Below the pieces are notes generated by a model, which ran no database searches, was not told the origin of the DNA, and saw nothing but the letters and a program-made list of their open reading frames with translations. A stretch of 64,000 nt of DNA, from assembly GCA_019155205.2 (NCBI GenBank), contig JAHNZQ020000004.1:3097688-3161687 (forward strand), written 5' to 3'. The translations under genes and the position numbers were made by a program. Position 1 is the first letter of the stretch. Each line of letters opens with the position of its first letter. The DNA comes from Gracilaria vermiculophylla. Its lineage: Eukaryota; Rhodophyta; Florideophyceae; Gracilariales; Gracilariaceae. Positions 46,754 to 54,731 of this stretch are shown one piece after another.

Positions 46754-47059
46754 ATGAATATCTTTATTTGTACTGCTTACTTAATAAGCCAACCTAAATT
46801 AATAAAAGTAAAACAGAAAGACTTATGCTATATTCTTATATCTTTATATAATTATCGAGATAATACCTCAAATATTAAAATTAAAGCGTTAGCAAGAGGA
46901 AAAGTTGCTAAGCAAATTTTTGATTTATATCAACCGAAACATACTATCGTTATTGAAAGTTCTATTTATATTAAAAAAAAACAAGCATTAGATAAATATA
47001 AAAAAGGATCAAAAATGATATTCATGAAAATTCATAAAATACATAATTCATATATTTAA
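46754..47059 (+). CDS. ycf41: Ycf41, conserved small protein
   Basis: A 101-residue basic protein with strand-rich pattern (MNIFICTAYLISQPKLIKVK, then ALARGKVAKQIFDLYQPKHT and IVIESSIYIKK). The layout recalls the single-strand-binding OB fold, and the position after ycf39 fits Ycf41 of red algae. Function is not established. It lies 24 bases after ycf39. Confidence 0.75.
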   Translation: MNIFICTAYLISQPKLIKVKQKDLCYILISLYNYRDNTSNIKIKALARGKVAKQIFDLYQPKHTIVIESSIYIKKKQALDKYKKGSKMIFMKIHKIHNSYI

Positions 47060-47176
47060 ACTGTATAATAAGCCTAATAAGCTTTTTAAGAATGTTGTTT
47101 AGTGAATATAATTTTCATGTACAATGTTATTAACTTACTTTAAATTTTTGCAATTAATTATATCAGGATATCTATC

Positions 47177-47293
47177 ATGTTGACTTTAAAAATCTTTGTT
47201 TATACAACTGTCATCTTCTTTGTGTCTCTTTTCTTTTTTGGTTTTTTATCTAATGATCCTTCTAGAAATCCTAATAGAAAAGATTTAGAGTAA
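47177..47293 (+). CDS. psbI: Photosystem II protein I
   Basis: A 38-residue single-helix protein: [20 protein letters not shown] then [18 protein letters not shown]. The tail [13 protein letters not shown] is the PsbI hallmark. It binds near D1 early in PSII assembly. It ends 25 bases before convergent ycf58, whose end forms a UUCG hairpin that could terminate psbI. Confidence 0.96.
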   Translation: MLTLKIFVYTTVIFFVSLFFFGFLSNDPSRNPNRKDLE

Positions 47294-47318
47294 TTTATAT
47301 TATTTGATTCTGATGTAG

Positions 47319-47780
47319 TCAATGAGATATTCGTATCTCAGAAATAAAAGATATGGCTAAATATTTCTGATTTTTTCTTAAAATAGAAATAATTATCTTG
47401 AATCTAGGATTAATTAAATAGATGTACTCATAATATACTATGTTTTGTTTTACAGATTTAATTTTTATGCTGTTATGTGTATGAATTTTTAATCTGTAAT
47501 ACTTTACTTTGTCATTTGTGATTTTATGCACTGTATCAAATTCAGATTCTTCTTGTTGAAAAAATAGATAACATGCTTTTTGATCTTTGTTTTTGTCATA
47601 CAGCTGATATTGGTATAACAGACGACTATCTATTTGTGTTTTATATATATTAGAAATTTGTTTGAATTTTAATTCTTCTTTATGGTAATTTATTTGTTTA
47701 TTACCTATAATATAGTTTGTCCTTTGGCATATCCATCTTCCTTCTAATTGGTCTAAAATTTTATTGTATGTGTATGTCAT
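47319..47780 (-). CDS. ycf58: Ycf58, CpcS/CpeS-like phycobiliprotein lyase
   Basis: A 153-residue protein beginning with LEGRWICQRTNYII, the opening of the CpcS/CpeS S-type lyase family (lipocalin-like barrel). Such lyases attach bilins to cysteine 81/82-type sites of phycobiliproteins, so ApcA and ApcB (Cys81 in both) are plausible clients. Sequence conservation beyond the opening is low but the strand pattern YRLKIHTHNSIKIKSV fits. It lies downstream of the Omp85-like ORFs on the minus strand, 18 bases after them. Confidence 0.75.
   Translation of the reverse strand: MTYTYNKILDQLEGRWICQRTNYIIGNKQINYHKEELKFKQISNIYKTQIDSRLLYQYQLYDKNKDQKACYLFFQQEESEFDTVHKITNDKVKYYRLKIHTHNSIKIKSVKQNIVYYEYIYLINPRFKIIISILRKNQKYLAISFISEIRISH
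47323..47340. terminator. UUCG hairpin between psbI and ycf58
   Basis: Perfect TGAGATA-TTCG-TATCTCA hairpin, 29 bases downstream of the psbI stop. It lies inside the last codons of convergent ycf58. It may end psbI transcripts. Confidence 0.4.
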
Positions 47781-47798
47781 ATAATTAAGAAATATAAT

Positions 47799-49172
47799 TT
47801 AAGTAAAGTTAATACCTATGTAGACATTTTTTTTATGTTTATCGTTTACAGGATATTCGATGAATATAATAGGCTTCTGCTTAAATGGTAAATAGAGATT
47901 AATACCTATGCTTTGCTGGTTATAATGTTTGTATAACAATCTTGAACTATATATATCAGGTAAATATGAAACTTTATACGATAGAATTTTTGTATAATTG
48001 ATTATATAATATATAGCAATACATTGTAGTGGATATATTTCATATTGTATATTAAATAGATAACGTCCTTTATTAATTAATCTGGAATTATATATCTCCT
48101 GATTCTTGTTGTATTCGCAAGTATTTGAATATAATTTAATAGGTGTTAAATGTTTGATTATATCAAGTATATGAATTTTAAGTTTAAATTTTAAGATATT
48201 TTTATATATACTAGGTATAACTAATGGTAAATTAAATATAGTATCATAGTTGAATGTTATATATGGATGGAAATTCATTGTATAGTATGTAAATCTGCTT
48301 GTTTTTAAGTTAGTGTATGATAAAAACTGTAGGTACTTATTAAAATATTTTCCAATACTTGAATATATAGATTGTGGATACTCTAATGCCAATAGTACGT
48401 ATAATACTTTTCTTTTAATTAACTTTGATACATTAAATATATGCTTATACTTACTTATCTTCATATTTTTATATGAGTATTGATAAAGGGATACAAAAGA
48501 TTTTTCTTCATATTGGATTAAGCACTTTTGAACTATATTCAGATTATTTTTTAGATAGTATTGTAATCCAATCGTGAAATTTTCTGTTATAATTTTCAAA
48601 TTTGACTCTTCTTTAATGAAAGGATTCGAATTAAGAATTTGTATATAATTCGAATTATATATGAATCTATAATTATATAAATTATAGTAACCATAAAATA
48701 AGTAACTATTAACATAAGTGTTTACTATTTTTAATAATGATAATTTTATGTTTATTTTAGTTGAGTTTAATGAAGTATTCATTTTGATTTGTAATTTTTG
48801 TATGAAATTCCAATTATATATAAATTGCAATGCGAAAGATCTTTTATATTCCAAAAGCATAGATGTATTGAGTAAATTTATTGAGTATTTAAACTGGGAC
48901 ATTTGGATTATATATTTAAGTTTTTTAAAAAAAATAATAATATTATATTTCAGTGTTTTCATATTATCCAAGCTATAAATGCTTTGTATTTCATTTTGAT
49001 TTAAACTATATTTTATTTTAAGAATTAATCCTTTTGGAAGAGTATCTACATCATAAGTAAAGTTTTGTATTATTCCTTGTCTTTTTAAGAAGGATATACC
49101 ATCTTCTAGTTTATAAAAATTTAATATCTTATTAGGCATAATATCAAGTCGCTTTAGGATAAAATCGTGCAA
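47799..49172 (-). CDS. Omp85/Toc75-like protein, C-terminal part (last POTRA and beta barrel)
   Basis: A 457-codon frame beginning at a TTG (49,172) or, 11 codons later, an ATG (49,139). Residues 1-75 look like the second half of a POTRA domain (DIMPNKILNFYKLEDGISFL, then QGIIQNFTYDVDTLPKGLIL). The rest has alternating polar and hydrophobic strands like a 16-strand barrel. Near the end GRYLFNIQYEIYPLQCIAIY resembles the Omp85 segment after loop 6, and the last strand PIIFIEYPVNDKHKKNVYIG then INFT matches the Omp85 C-terminal signature (PIxxxYxxND...xFxIGxxF). The frame is -1 relative to the ORF at 49,154-49,831 and open upstream through the A9 run, so the two are probably one gene. The classical loop-6 VRGF motif is not obvious. 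Confidence 0.6.
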   Translation of the reverse strand: MHDFILKRLDIMPNKILNFYKLEDGISFLKRQGIIQNFTYDVDTLPKGLILKIKYSLNQNEIQSIYSLDNMKTLKYNIIIFFKKLKYIIQMSQFKYSINLLNTSMLLEYKRSFALQFIYNWNFIQKLQIKMNTSLNSTKINIKLSLLKIVNTYVNSYLFYGYYNLYNYRFIYNSNYIQILNSNPFIKEESNLKIITENFTIGLQYYLKNNLNIVQKCLIQYEEKSFVSLYQYSYKNMKISKYKHIFNVSKLIKRKVLYVLLALEYPQSIYSSIGKYFNKYLQFLSYTNLKTSRFTYYTMNFHPYITFNYDTIFNLPLVIPSIYKNILKFKLKIHILDIIKHLTPIKLYSNTCEYNKNQEIYNSRLINKGRYLFNIQYEIYPLQCIAIYYIINYTKILSYKVSYLPDIYSSRLLYKHYNQQSIGINLYLPFKQKPIIFIEYPVNDKHKKNVYIGINFT

Positions 49173-49831
49173 TTTATGAATTTCATGTTTTTTTTTATAT
49201 TTTTAGTTTTGCATTTAATTTGTATTCTATAAATTTTACCTTCATCAATTTTTATACTTACTTTATGAGTATAAGGTTGGCGATTTATATTTACCCTTGA
49301 CCAGTAATAACCATGTGATATATACCAATTGTAGATTCTATGGATAATAGAATCGATTAATAAGTAATTTTTGGGTAGCCCTAATTGATTTATAAACAAT
49401 CTTTTCAGGAATTTGATAGAAATTTTTAATTTTCTATATTCTCTAATATTTATTCTGTTTATTACAGGATATATATTTATATTAAATATTTCTTGTTTAT
49501 ATTTCGAATATAATACGATGTATTTATTAATAGATCTAATACAACCAGCCTTTTGTAATATATATATTTCTCCTTCTAAGGATGCATTATTAAAATTTAT
49601 ATGTCTGGTTTTATGATGTAAAGTCTGTTTAGAATGTTGTATTTTATAAAGTAAGTATTTATTACACTTATGTATTTTTATTTGTTTACTAACGGATTTA
49701 GTAGACTCTAATGTATGTTTACAATAAATATGAGATACCATTGCATACCAAGTTGTATAATGTATTTTCCTATCTGCACAAAAGAGGAAAGATAAAATTA
49801 TAAGAAATAAATGAACAAGAATAAATTGCAT
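49154..49831 (-). CDS. Omp85/Toc75-like protein, N-terminal part (signal peptide and POTRA domains)
   Basis: A 225-codon frame. Residues 1-19 form a signal-peptide-like helix (MQFILVHLFLIILSFLFCA). A first POTRA-like unit covers about 75-125 (LEGEIYILQKAGCIRSINKY then FNINIYPVINRINI). A second covers about 126-203, with the telling IYNWYISHGYYWSRVNI and VSIKIDEGKIYRIQIK, the usual Omp85 pattern yY..GY..a.V...EG.i..I. The third POTRA starts here and continues in the other frame beyond an A9 run at 49,188-49,196, where A-AAA-AAC lies in phase for a -1 shift. Joined length would be about 677 residues with three POTRAs, the cyanobacterial Omp85/Toc75 number. I recall a conserved Porphyra ORF of about 620 codons that may be the homologue, unverified. 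Confidence 0.6.
   Translation of the reverse strand: MQFILVHLFLIILSFLFCADRKIHYTTWYAMVSHIYCKHTLESTKSVSKQIKIHKCNKYLLYKIQHSKQTLHHKTRHINFNNASLEGEIYILQKAGCIRSINKYIVLYSKYKQEIFNINIYPVINRINIREYRKLKISIKFLKRLFINQLGLPKNYLLIDSIIHRIYNWYISHGYYWSRVNINRQPYTHKVSIKIDEGKIYRIQIKCKTKNIKKNMKFINCTILS
49187..49196 (-). other. A9 run with slippery heptamer A-AAA-AAC
   Basis: On the minus strand, the N-terminal Omp85-like frame reads ATA AAA AAA AAC ATG. The last seven bases of the run plus C form an in-phase X-XXY-YYZ heptamer. A -1 shift here passes into the C-terminal frame, avoiding the stop 31 bases later. Confidence 0.6.
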
Positions 49832-49970
49832 TTAATATGTAATCCTAATTAACAAATTATATTTATTATGTTTTCTAATTTACTTAAGAATATTTTATTT
49901 TCACGATTTATACAATTTAATTATATATTAATTTGTGATATGTATTATATTACATTTATTATTGTTACTT

Positions 49971-50807
49971 ATGAAATATTGGAATTTAAAAAAAATTAAT
50001 CAGTCATCTTTAGATAAAACTGGTGTTATACCTAGATCAATTAGTAAACTTTTTGAAAAATTTAAAAAAGAGTTAGATCCGAATGCAGAAGTTGAAGCTA
50101 TAGAAGAATTTAAGGTGGCCAGATATCAAACTATTGCATCTGTCAAGTATCTTGTTTTTTTGTTTATTATGCCTGTTCTGATTAATCAAGTTTCTAAAAG
50201 TTTTCTTTTTGGTCCTTTTATTAACTATTTATGGAATAAAGATGAACATATAATTTTTCTTAATCATTCTCAAGAAGAACGAGCTTTCGCAGAATTACAA
50301 AGATTCGAAGAAAAGTTACATTTTGAAATTCTTATCGGTAAAGTCGATAATCCTTCTTCGAATTTAATTAATTATCGAATGACAGAAAAAGCTTTAGAAT
50401 TGGCTGTAGATTACGCTAATGAAAGTTCTTGTGCCATTAAAAATATTTTAGCAGATTTGTTATCAATTGCTATTTTTATTTCTATAATAATATCTAGCAA
50501 AAGACAGTTTTCGATACTGAGATCATTCTTAAATGAATTAATATATAGTTTAAGTGATACAGCTAAAGCTTTTTTAATTATATTATTTACTGATATGTTT
50601 GTTGGTTTTCATTCTCCTCATGGCTGGGAAGTAATTATAGAGATAATTCTAAGACATTTAGGTTTACCTGAGAGCAGGGACTTTATCTTTGTATTTATTT
50701 CTACTTTTCCTGTAATTTTGGATACTATATTTAAGTATTGGATATTTCGATATCTTAATAAAATTTCTCCTTCTGCAGTCGCAACTTATCACAATATGAA
50801 TGAATAA
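49971..50807 (+). CDS. cemA: Envelope membrane protein CemA (Ycf10)
   Basis: A 278-residue protein started at the ATG at 49,971 (MKYWNLKKINQSSLDKTG); a GTG 36 bases upstream adds 12 unlike residues. Conserved features are ELDPNAEVEAIEEFKVARYQ, four helices in the C-terminal half and FHSPHGWEVIIE. The family (CemA/PxcA) acts at the inner envelope in light-driven proton extrusion and helps inorganic-carbon uptake. It lies 44 bases upstream of the intron-split tRNA. Confidence 0.95.
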   Translation: MKYWNLKKINQSSLDKTGVIPRSISKLFEKFKKELDPNAEVEAIEEFKVARYQTIASVKYLVFLFIMPVLINQVSKSFLFGPFINYLWNKDEHIIFLNHSQEERAFAELQRFEEKLHFEILIGKVDNPSSNLINYRMTEKALELAVDYANESSCAIKNILADLLSIAIFISIIISSKRQFSILRSFLNELIYSLSDTAKAFLIILFTDMFVGFHSPHGWEVIIEIILRHLGLPESRDFIFVFISTFPVILDTIFKYWIFRYLNKISPSAVATYHNMNE

Positions 50808-51549
50808 AATACTTGATTTTTTATATATTTCAGTTTAATATTGTATTTCAAGCATCTGTGGCCGAGAGGCCGAAGGCAGCGGACTCATGTGTGACCCGTT
50901 TTTAGGTGTTAACCGATCCATAATTAATTATGAGGTTAGCTAACTAAAAATCAAATCTTAAAAAATTTTAAAAAAGATTATAAGATTTAGATAAACTATA
51001 CTTTTTTTGTTGGTTCGAATCCATCTATTTTAGATCATAAATATAATTAATGAGTTAATCTACTTATATATAAGCCTTAATTATAAATAGATAAAGCAGA
51101 CTCATTAAAAAGTTAATATGGTTAGGAAAACAAACCCTTGTATAAAGTACTGATTTAAAATAAATTATAACTATAATTATGTATTTATAATATATTTTGT
51201 CCTTAAGCTTAATTATTATGAGTTAATATGAGCATGATTTTTAATAGTGGCAATTAGTATATAGAGAGGAACCTAAGTTAACAATGGATATGAAAAGTAT
51301 GGAACGGAGAAACTGATAAGTGAAAAATAATACAAAAAGTCATTTAATGACAAATTAGTTAATTTTAAGGTAAATGTAAAACACTTTTCAGCAAGAAGTA
51401 ATAACAAAGCTACTGATAAGGCATTGACAAATAAGTATTTGATAATGGTAACCATACTTACATACTTAAATCAGCCATATTCGATGCATACTTATTGCGT
51501 CTATTAATTAAAGTAATATCTAGTAGATACTAGATCTATATAATCAATA

Positions 51550-52140
51550 ATGACTAGTTACATAATTGATGAAGAAACTAAATGGAAATATTTGCCGTGG
51601 AACCATATAAAACAAAGAGTTAATACATTAAAATATAGAATCTATCAAGCATCTAAATTATGTGATAAACACTTGATTTATAAAACACAAAACAATCTAG
51701 TTAATTCTAATGAAGCTAAAATTTTAGCAATCCAGGATATATGCAAATCTATCAAAGATTCTTATATCTGTTGGGATAAAGAAAACTATAATTTATTTGA
51801 TAAATTCAAAGCACGTATTTTAAGTCTCTTATTTAATTATAAACATTCCTCTAATTTATGTAAGTCAATTCAGTCTTTATTAAATAAGATTGAACAATAT
51901 ATAATATTTCTATGTTTAGAATCAGAATGGAAAGCAAGATTTAGATATATTTTTAATACCAATCTACACAATGATTTATCATATAGACCGGAATATGAGA
52001 ATGTTATATCTAATGATTATCTGCTTAGTACGCAAAACAACTTTTTAGTAAACTTTAAGTTGTATATACCTAGTAAGTACATTAATTTGATATATATAAA
52101 AAAAAAATTCATACTTTTCCATATTTCTTTTCTCGTGTAG
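51550..52140 (+). CDS. mat: Intron maturase-like protein, N-terminal part (degenerate RT)
   Basis: A 196-codon frame in intron domain IV. The opening ETKWKYLPWNHIKQRVNTLK then YRIYQASKLCDKHLIYKTQN and SNEAKILAIQDI matches the RT0 region of group II intron proteins (W..inW..i...V..LQ.RIy.A). LESEWKARFRYIFN corresponds to the RT2 start (lePeWEArFE). The frame runs into an A10 run at 52,098-52,107 and stops 33 bases later. The family fold continues in the -1 frame (IHTFPYFFSRVVEWSK), so this is the first half of a broken gene. Confidence 0.7.
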   Translation: MTSYIIDEETKWKYLPWNHIKQRVNTLKYRIYQASKLCDKHLIYKTQNNLVNSNEAKILAIQDICKSIKDSYICWDKENYNLFDKFKARILSLLFNYKHSSNLCKSIQSLLNKIEQYIIFLCLESEWKARFRYIFNTNLHNDLSYRPEYENVISNDYLLSTQNNFLVNFKLYIPSKYINLIYIKKKFILFHISFLV

Positions 52141-52163
52141 TTGAATGGTCAAAGATACAAAAC

Positions 52164-52928
52164 ATGAATGAACATTGTGTAATGTCTAATTCTTCACCAT
52201 TCTTAGAACCTGAAGAGTTTACACGTTATACGTATAAAATATATGTCTTATTATGTAATATCTGTTTACATGGAACCGAATGGTTTAATATTAAAGTTTT
52301 ATCCACAACAAAAAAAACATTTAATTTAAAAAAAACACAGATTCTAATTCATTACATGTTTATCAAACATGGACTATCTAACTTAGATCAGTTATATTGC
52401 AGAAATCTTATTGAGAATTTATATGTCATATGTACCTCTGTACGTACTCACGTATACATACATGCTAGCAAAAACAAACAAAGTTTTAAAAAACAAATTC
52501 ACTGTTTTTACTGGATATTGAAAACAAATTTTCGATTGTTAATCTACGATATATACTGGAATTTAGAATTAAATAAAAACATATGTAAATATACAATATA
52601 CAATTCGAAAAATCTTTTATATATAAAAGATTTATTAAATCGCTCACGCTTTAATAGTTATGTAAAATTGAATAATCTTACCAAAAAAATTTTCAATTTT
52701 TTGACTACCTTTTTCGAATTCTACAATGCCTCGATATCTTTTAAAGTGCTAGTACAATTCTATATAGTGTTTTCTAAAATCATATATATTTGGTTTAAAA
52801 AAAAACATAAAAAACACTTGAAGTATAAATTATATAATTATTGGAATAATCAATTATTTATAGCTTATATTAAAAGAATTAAAATAAATATATTATATAC
52901 ATTATTATGTGAAAAAATTAATAGATAG
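52164..52928 (+). CDS. mat: Intron maturase-like protein, C-terminal part (degenerate)
   Basis: A 254-codon frame from the ATG at 52,164, but open upstream to the A10 run with IHTFPYFFSRVVEWSKIQ, which resembles the RT stretch (kinTFP.....v..WLK). It ends at 52,928, right before domain V. The rest is very AT-driven and Lys/Ile/Tyr-rich; there is no YADD catalytic motif and no HNH endonuclease. If joined by a -1 shift with 51,550-52,140 the product would be about 459 residues, shorter than the roughly 540-residue maturases I recall in other Florideophyceae. It may still aid splicing, or be a pseudogene. Confidence 0.6.
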   Translation: MNEHCVMSNSSPFLEPEEFTRYTYKIYVLLCNICLHGTEWFNIKVLSTTKKTFNLKKTQILIHYMFIKHGLSNLDQLYCRNLIENLYVICTSVRTHVYIHASKNKQSFKKQIHCFYWILKTNFRLLIYDIYWNLELNKNICKYTIYNSKNLLYIKDLLNRSRFNSYVKLNNLTKKIFNFLTTFFEFYNASISFKVLVQFYIVFSKIIYIWFKKKHKKHLKYKLYNYWNNQLFIAYIKRIKINILYTLLCEKINR

Positions 52929-53073
52929 TAGCCGTATGAAGTGAAAACTTCAAGTACGGTTTTGTAAGAGAGGTTTTTAAAGAAATCGACTCTAATAATC
53001 CGCCATCCTATTATGGACGTCGCTGGTTCGAATCCAGCCAGATGCAGTCATAAATTTAACAACTAATAATTTA

Positions 53074-53144
53074 AGCGGGTAGCGGGAATCGAACCCGCAT
53101 CATTAGCTTGGAAGGCTAAGGTTTTACCACTAAACTATACCCGC
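53074..53144 (-). tRNA. trnG(UCC): tRNA-Gly(UCC)
   Basis: A 71-nt tRNA on the minus strand: acceptor GCGGGTA with TACCCGC, anticodon loop CTTCCAA (TCC) in TTAGC/GCTAA, T loop TTCGATT. No intron, unlike land-plant trnG(UCC). Confidence 0.95.
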
Positions 53145-53213
53145 TATTAGTATAATAATATCATATATTTAAATTATTTAGTGAAAAGTTTGTTTATCTG
53201 ATTTATCTAATAT

Positions 53214-53765
53214 TTATGCTATACCTTCCAAAGCGACTCCTAAGAATTTTGCTAAAGATACAGCTTGTTCTTCTATCTCTGATAGAGGTATTGGTTGTCC
53301 AACTCTAGTTAAAGGTATTTCTCTCTTATCTTTAGTTTTTAAATAAATTTCTGTTCTAGGCACTAAGCCTTCTTGTATCTCAACTTTAATAGAATAAATA
53401 TCCTGTATTCTATACTTTAACTGTAAAATACGGTTATTACCCGGAAAACCTAAACGACATATGGTAATTAAACCAACTTCACGATTAAACTCATTATAGC
53501 CAGAACCTACATTCCATATAATTGTTAACCATAAAAATATGCTAATTAATATAGCTGCTGTACCATAGAAAGTCATAATTACACCTTGAGGCAAAAATAA
53601 TAAATCGGTAGATTTGGTGAAAGGTAGCAAGTCTCTTTGCAAGTAACTTGATAAACCAGCTAATAAAAAACTTAATCCACCTACTAAAATTATTGCAGCC
53701 CAAAAGTAATTGCTTATTCTTCGAGATCCTAATATTTTATCTATCTTAATCTGAGACATATACAT
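53214..53765 (-). CDS. ycf4: Photosystem I assembly protein Ycf4
   Basis: A 183-residue protein with two N-terminal membrane helices (about 20-42 and 62-85) and a soluble C-terminal domain containing [17 protein letters not shown] [20 protein letters not shown]. It works as a thylakoid scaffold in PSI assembly with Ycf3. Start M1 (53,765) or M3 (53,759). petL follows upstream on the same strand. Confidence 0.96.
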   Translation of the reverse strand: MYMSQIKIDKILGSRRISNYFWAAIILVGGLSFLLAGLSSYLQRDLLPFTKSTDLLFLPQGVIMTFYGTAAILISIFLWLTIIWNVGSGYNEFNREVGLITICRLGFPGNNRILQLKYRIQDIYSIKVEIQEGLVPRTEIYLKTKDKREIPLTRVGQPIPLSEIEEQAVSLAKFLGVALEGIA

Positions 53766-53875
53766 ATGATAAAAAATTTCTTTTTTTGATATTTACTATA
53801 ATTAGCCTATTCAATGAACTATTTTTAGGTATCAAAAGATATGCTTTTGATACATATATTTTGTAAGGTTAATAT

Positions 53876-53971
53876 CTATATCAGCTTAATCGCTTGTAAA
53901 CCAAAATATAAGCTTAGTGCTAATCCAGTAAAAGCAGTTATGAATAATAAATAACTAAAAAAGATATTCAT
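53876..53971 (-). CDS. petL: Cytochrome b6f subunit VI
   Basis: A 31-residue single-helix protein, MNIFFSYLLFITAFTGLALS then LYFGLQAIKLI, with the typical SYL near the start and IKLI ending of PetL. A full AAGGAGG site lies 12 bases before the ATG. Too short for ordinary ORF finding. Probably co-transcribed with ycf4. Confidence 0.9.
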   Translation of the reverse strand: MNIFFSYLLFITAFTGLALSLYFGLQAIKLI

Positions 53972-54209
53972 ATTTTTAGTAAACCTCCTTGTTTATTTAC
54001 TAGTGATATATAGATTTATTAATATAATTGAAGGAATATATATTAATAAGATTATTATAAAATATAATCAATGATTATTGATAATAAAAAATTAATTATT
54101 GATATTGCTATGTTTTATGACTCTATACAATTAACTATGAATAGTATTATATACATATTTGTAGAACTTATTTTTTATATGCTATTTATTTCTTCTGGAG
54201 AACAGAATT

Positions 54210-54662
54210 ATGTCAGAATTTATTCAGTCATACAATAATGATCCTTTTGTTGGTAATTTATCAACTCCTGTAAGTACTTCGACATTCACTAAAGGTTTAT
54301 TAGGCAATTTGCCTGCTTATCGAAGAGGTTTGTCTCCTTTATTGAGAGGACTAGAAATTGGAATGGCTCATGGTTATTTTTTAGTTGGCCCCTTTGATAA
54401 ATTAGGCCCTTTAAGAAATACTGATGTAGCTTTATTGTCAGGTTTTTTATCTGCTGTGGGATTAATTATTATTTTAACTGTCTGTTTATCTATGTACGGT
54501 AATGTTACATTTGATAAAAATGATTCTAAAGATCTTTTACAGACAACAGAAGGTTGGGGTCAATTCACAGCAGGATTTTTAGTGGGTGCTGTAGGAGGAT
54601 CAGGTTTTGCTTATTTACTTTTAGCGAATATACCTGTTTTACAAAATCTTGGCCTAAGTTAA
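54210..54662 (+). CDS. psaL: Photosystem I subunit XI
   Basis: A 150-residue membrane protein with PsaL motifs: [40 protein letters not shown] and [21 protein letters not shown] C-terminal helix. It forms the contact of PSI trimers in cyanobacteria and of state-transition docking in plants. A GGAG site lies upstream. Convergent with trnT. Confidence 0.96.
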   Translation: MSEFIQSYNNDPFVGNLSTPVSTSTFTKGLLGNLPAYRRGLSPLLRGLEIGMAHGYFLVGPFDKLGPLRNTDVALLSGFLSAVGLIIILTVCLSMYGNVTFDKNDSKDLLQTTEGWGQFTAGFLVGAVGGSGFAYLLLANIPVLQNLGLS

Positions 54663-54731
54663 ATCTCATATATTGTATTAATCTATCTAGGGAAGATAAG
54701 TTTTATAAATTATTTGATATTAGGAATAAAA

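Larger units (their letters stand above)
50889..52996 (+). mobile_element. Group II intron in trnMe
   Basis: A 2,108-base intron beginning with GTGTG and ending CTAAT (consensus GUGYG...AY). Domain V is at about 52,930-52,961: AGCCGTATGAAG, GAAA tetraloop, CTTCAAGTACGGTT, with the catalytic AGC triad. Domain VI (about 52,966-52,993) has AGAG/CTCT pairing and a bulged A at 52,989, seven bases before the 3' end, as branch point. Domains I-IV fill 50,889-52,928, with a degenerate maturase frame in domain IV (51,550-52,928). The first 660 bases hold no convincing gene. Splicing looks possible; mobility does not, since the RT is decayed. Confidence 0.93.
50852..53046 (+). tRNA. trnM(CAU): Intron-split tRNA with CAU anticodon (trnMe)
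   Basis: Exon 1 is 50,852-50,888 and exon 2 is 52,997-53,046, giving an 87-nt tRNA. Acceptor GCATCTG pairs with CAGATGC, A73 follows; the anticodon stem is GCGGA/TCCGC and the loop CTCATAA has anticodon CAT; T arm GCTGG-TTCGAAT-CCAGC. The intron sits directly after the anticodon. Oddly, the body is class II: D arm GGCCGAGAGGCCGAAGGC and a long variable arm (CCAT / ATGG stem), as in Ser and Leu tRNAs. A group II intron in the trnMe of Florideophyceae is known, so I follow that name, but aminoacylation cannot be told here. Confidence 0.85.

Noticed and set aside
51273..51455. 60-codon minus-strand ORF inside the group II intron
   Set aside because: It lies in the structured part of the intron and its hydrophobic reading is explained by AT-rich intron sequence.
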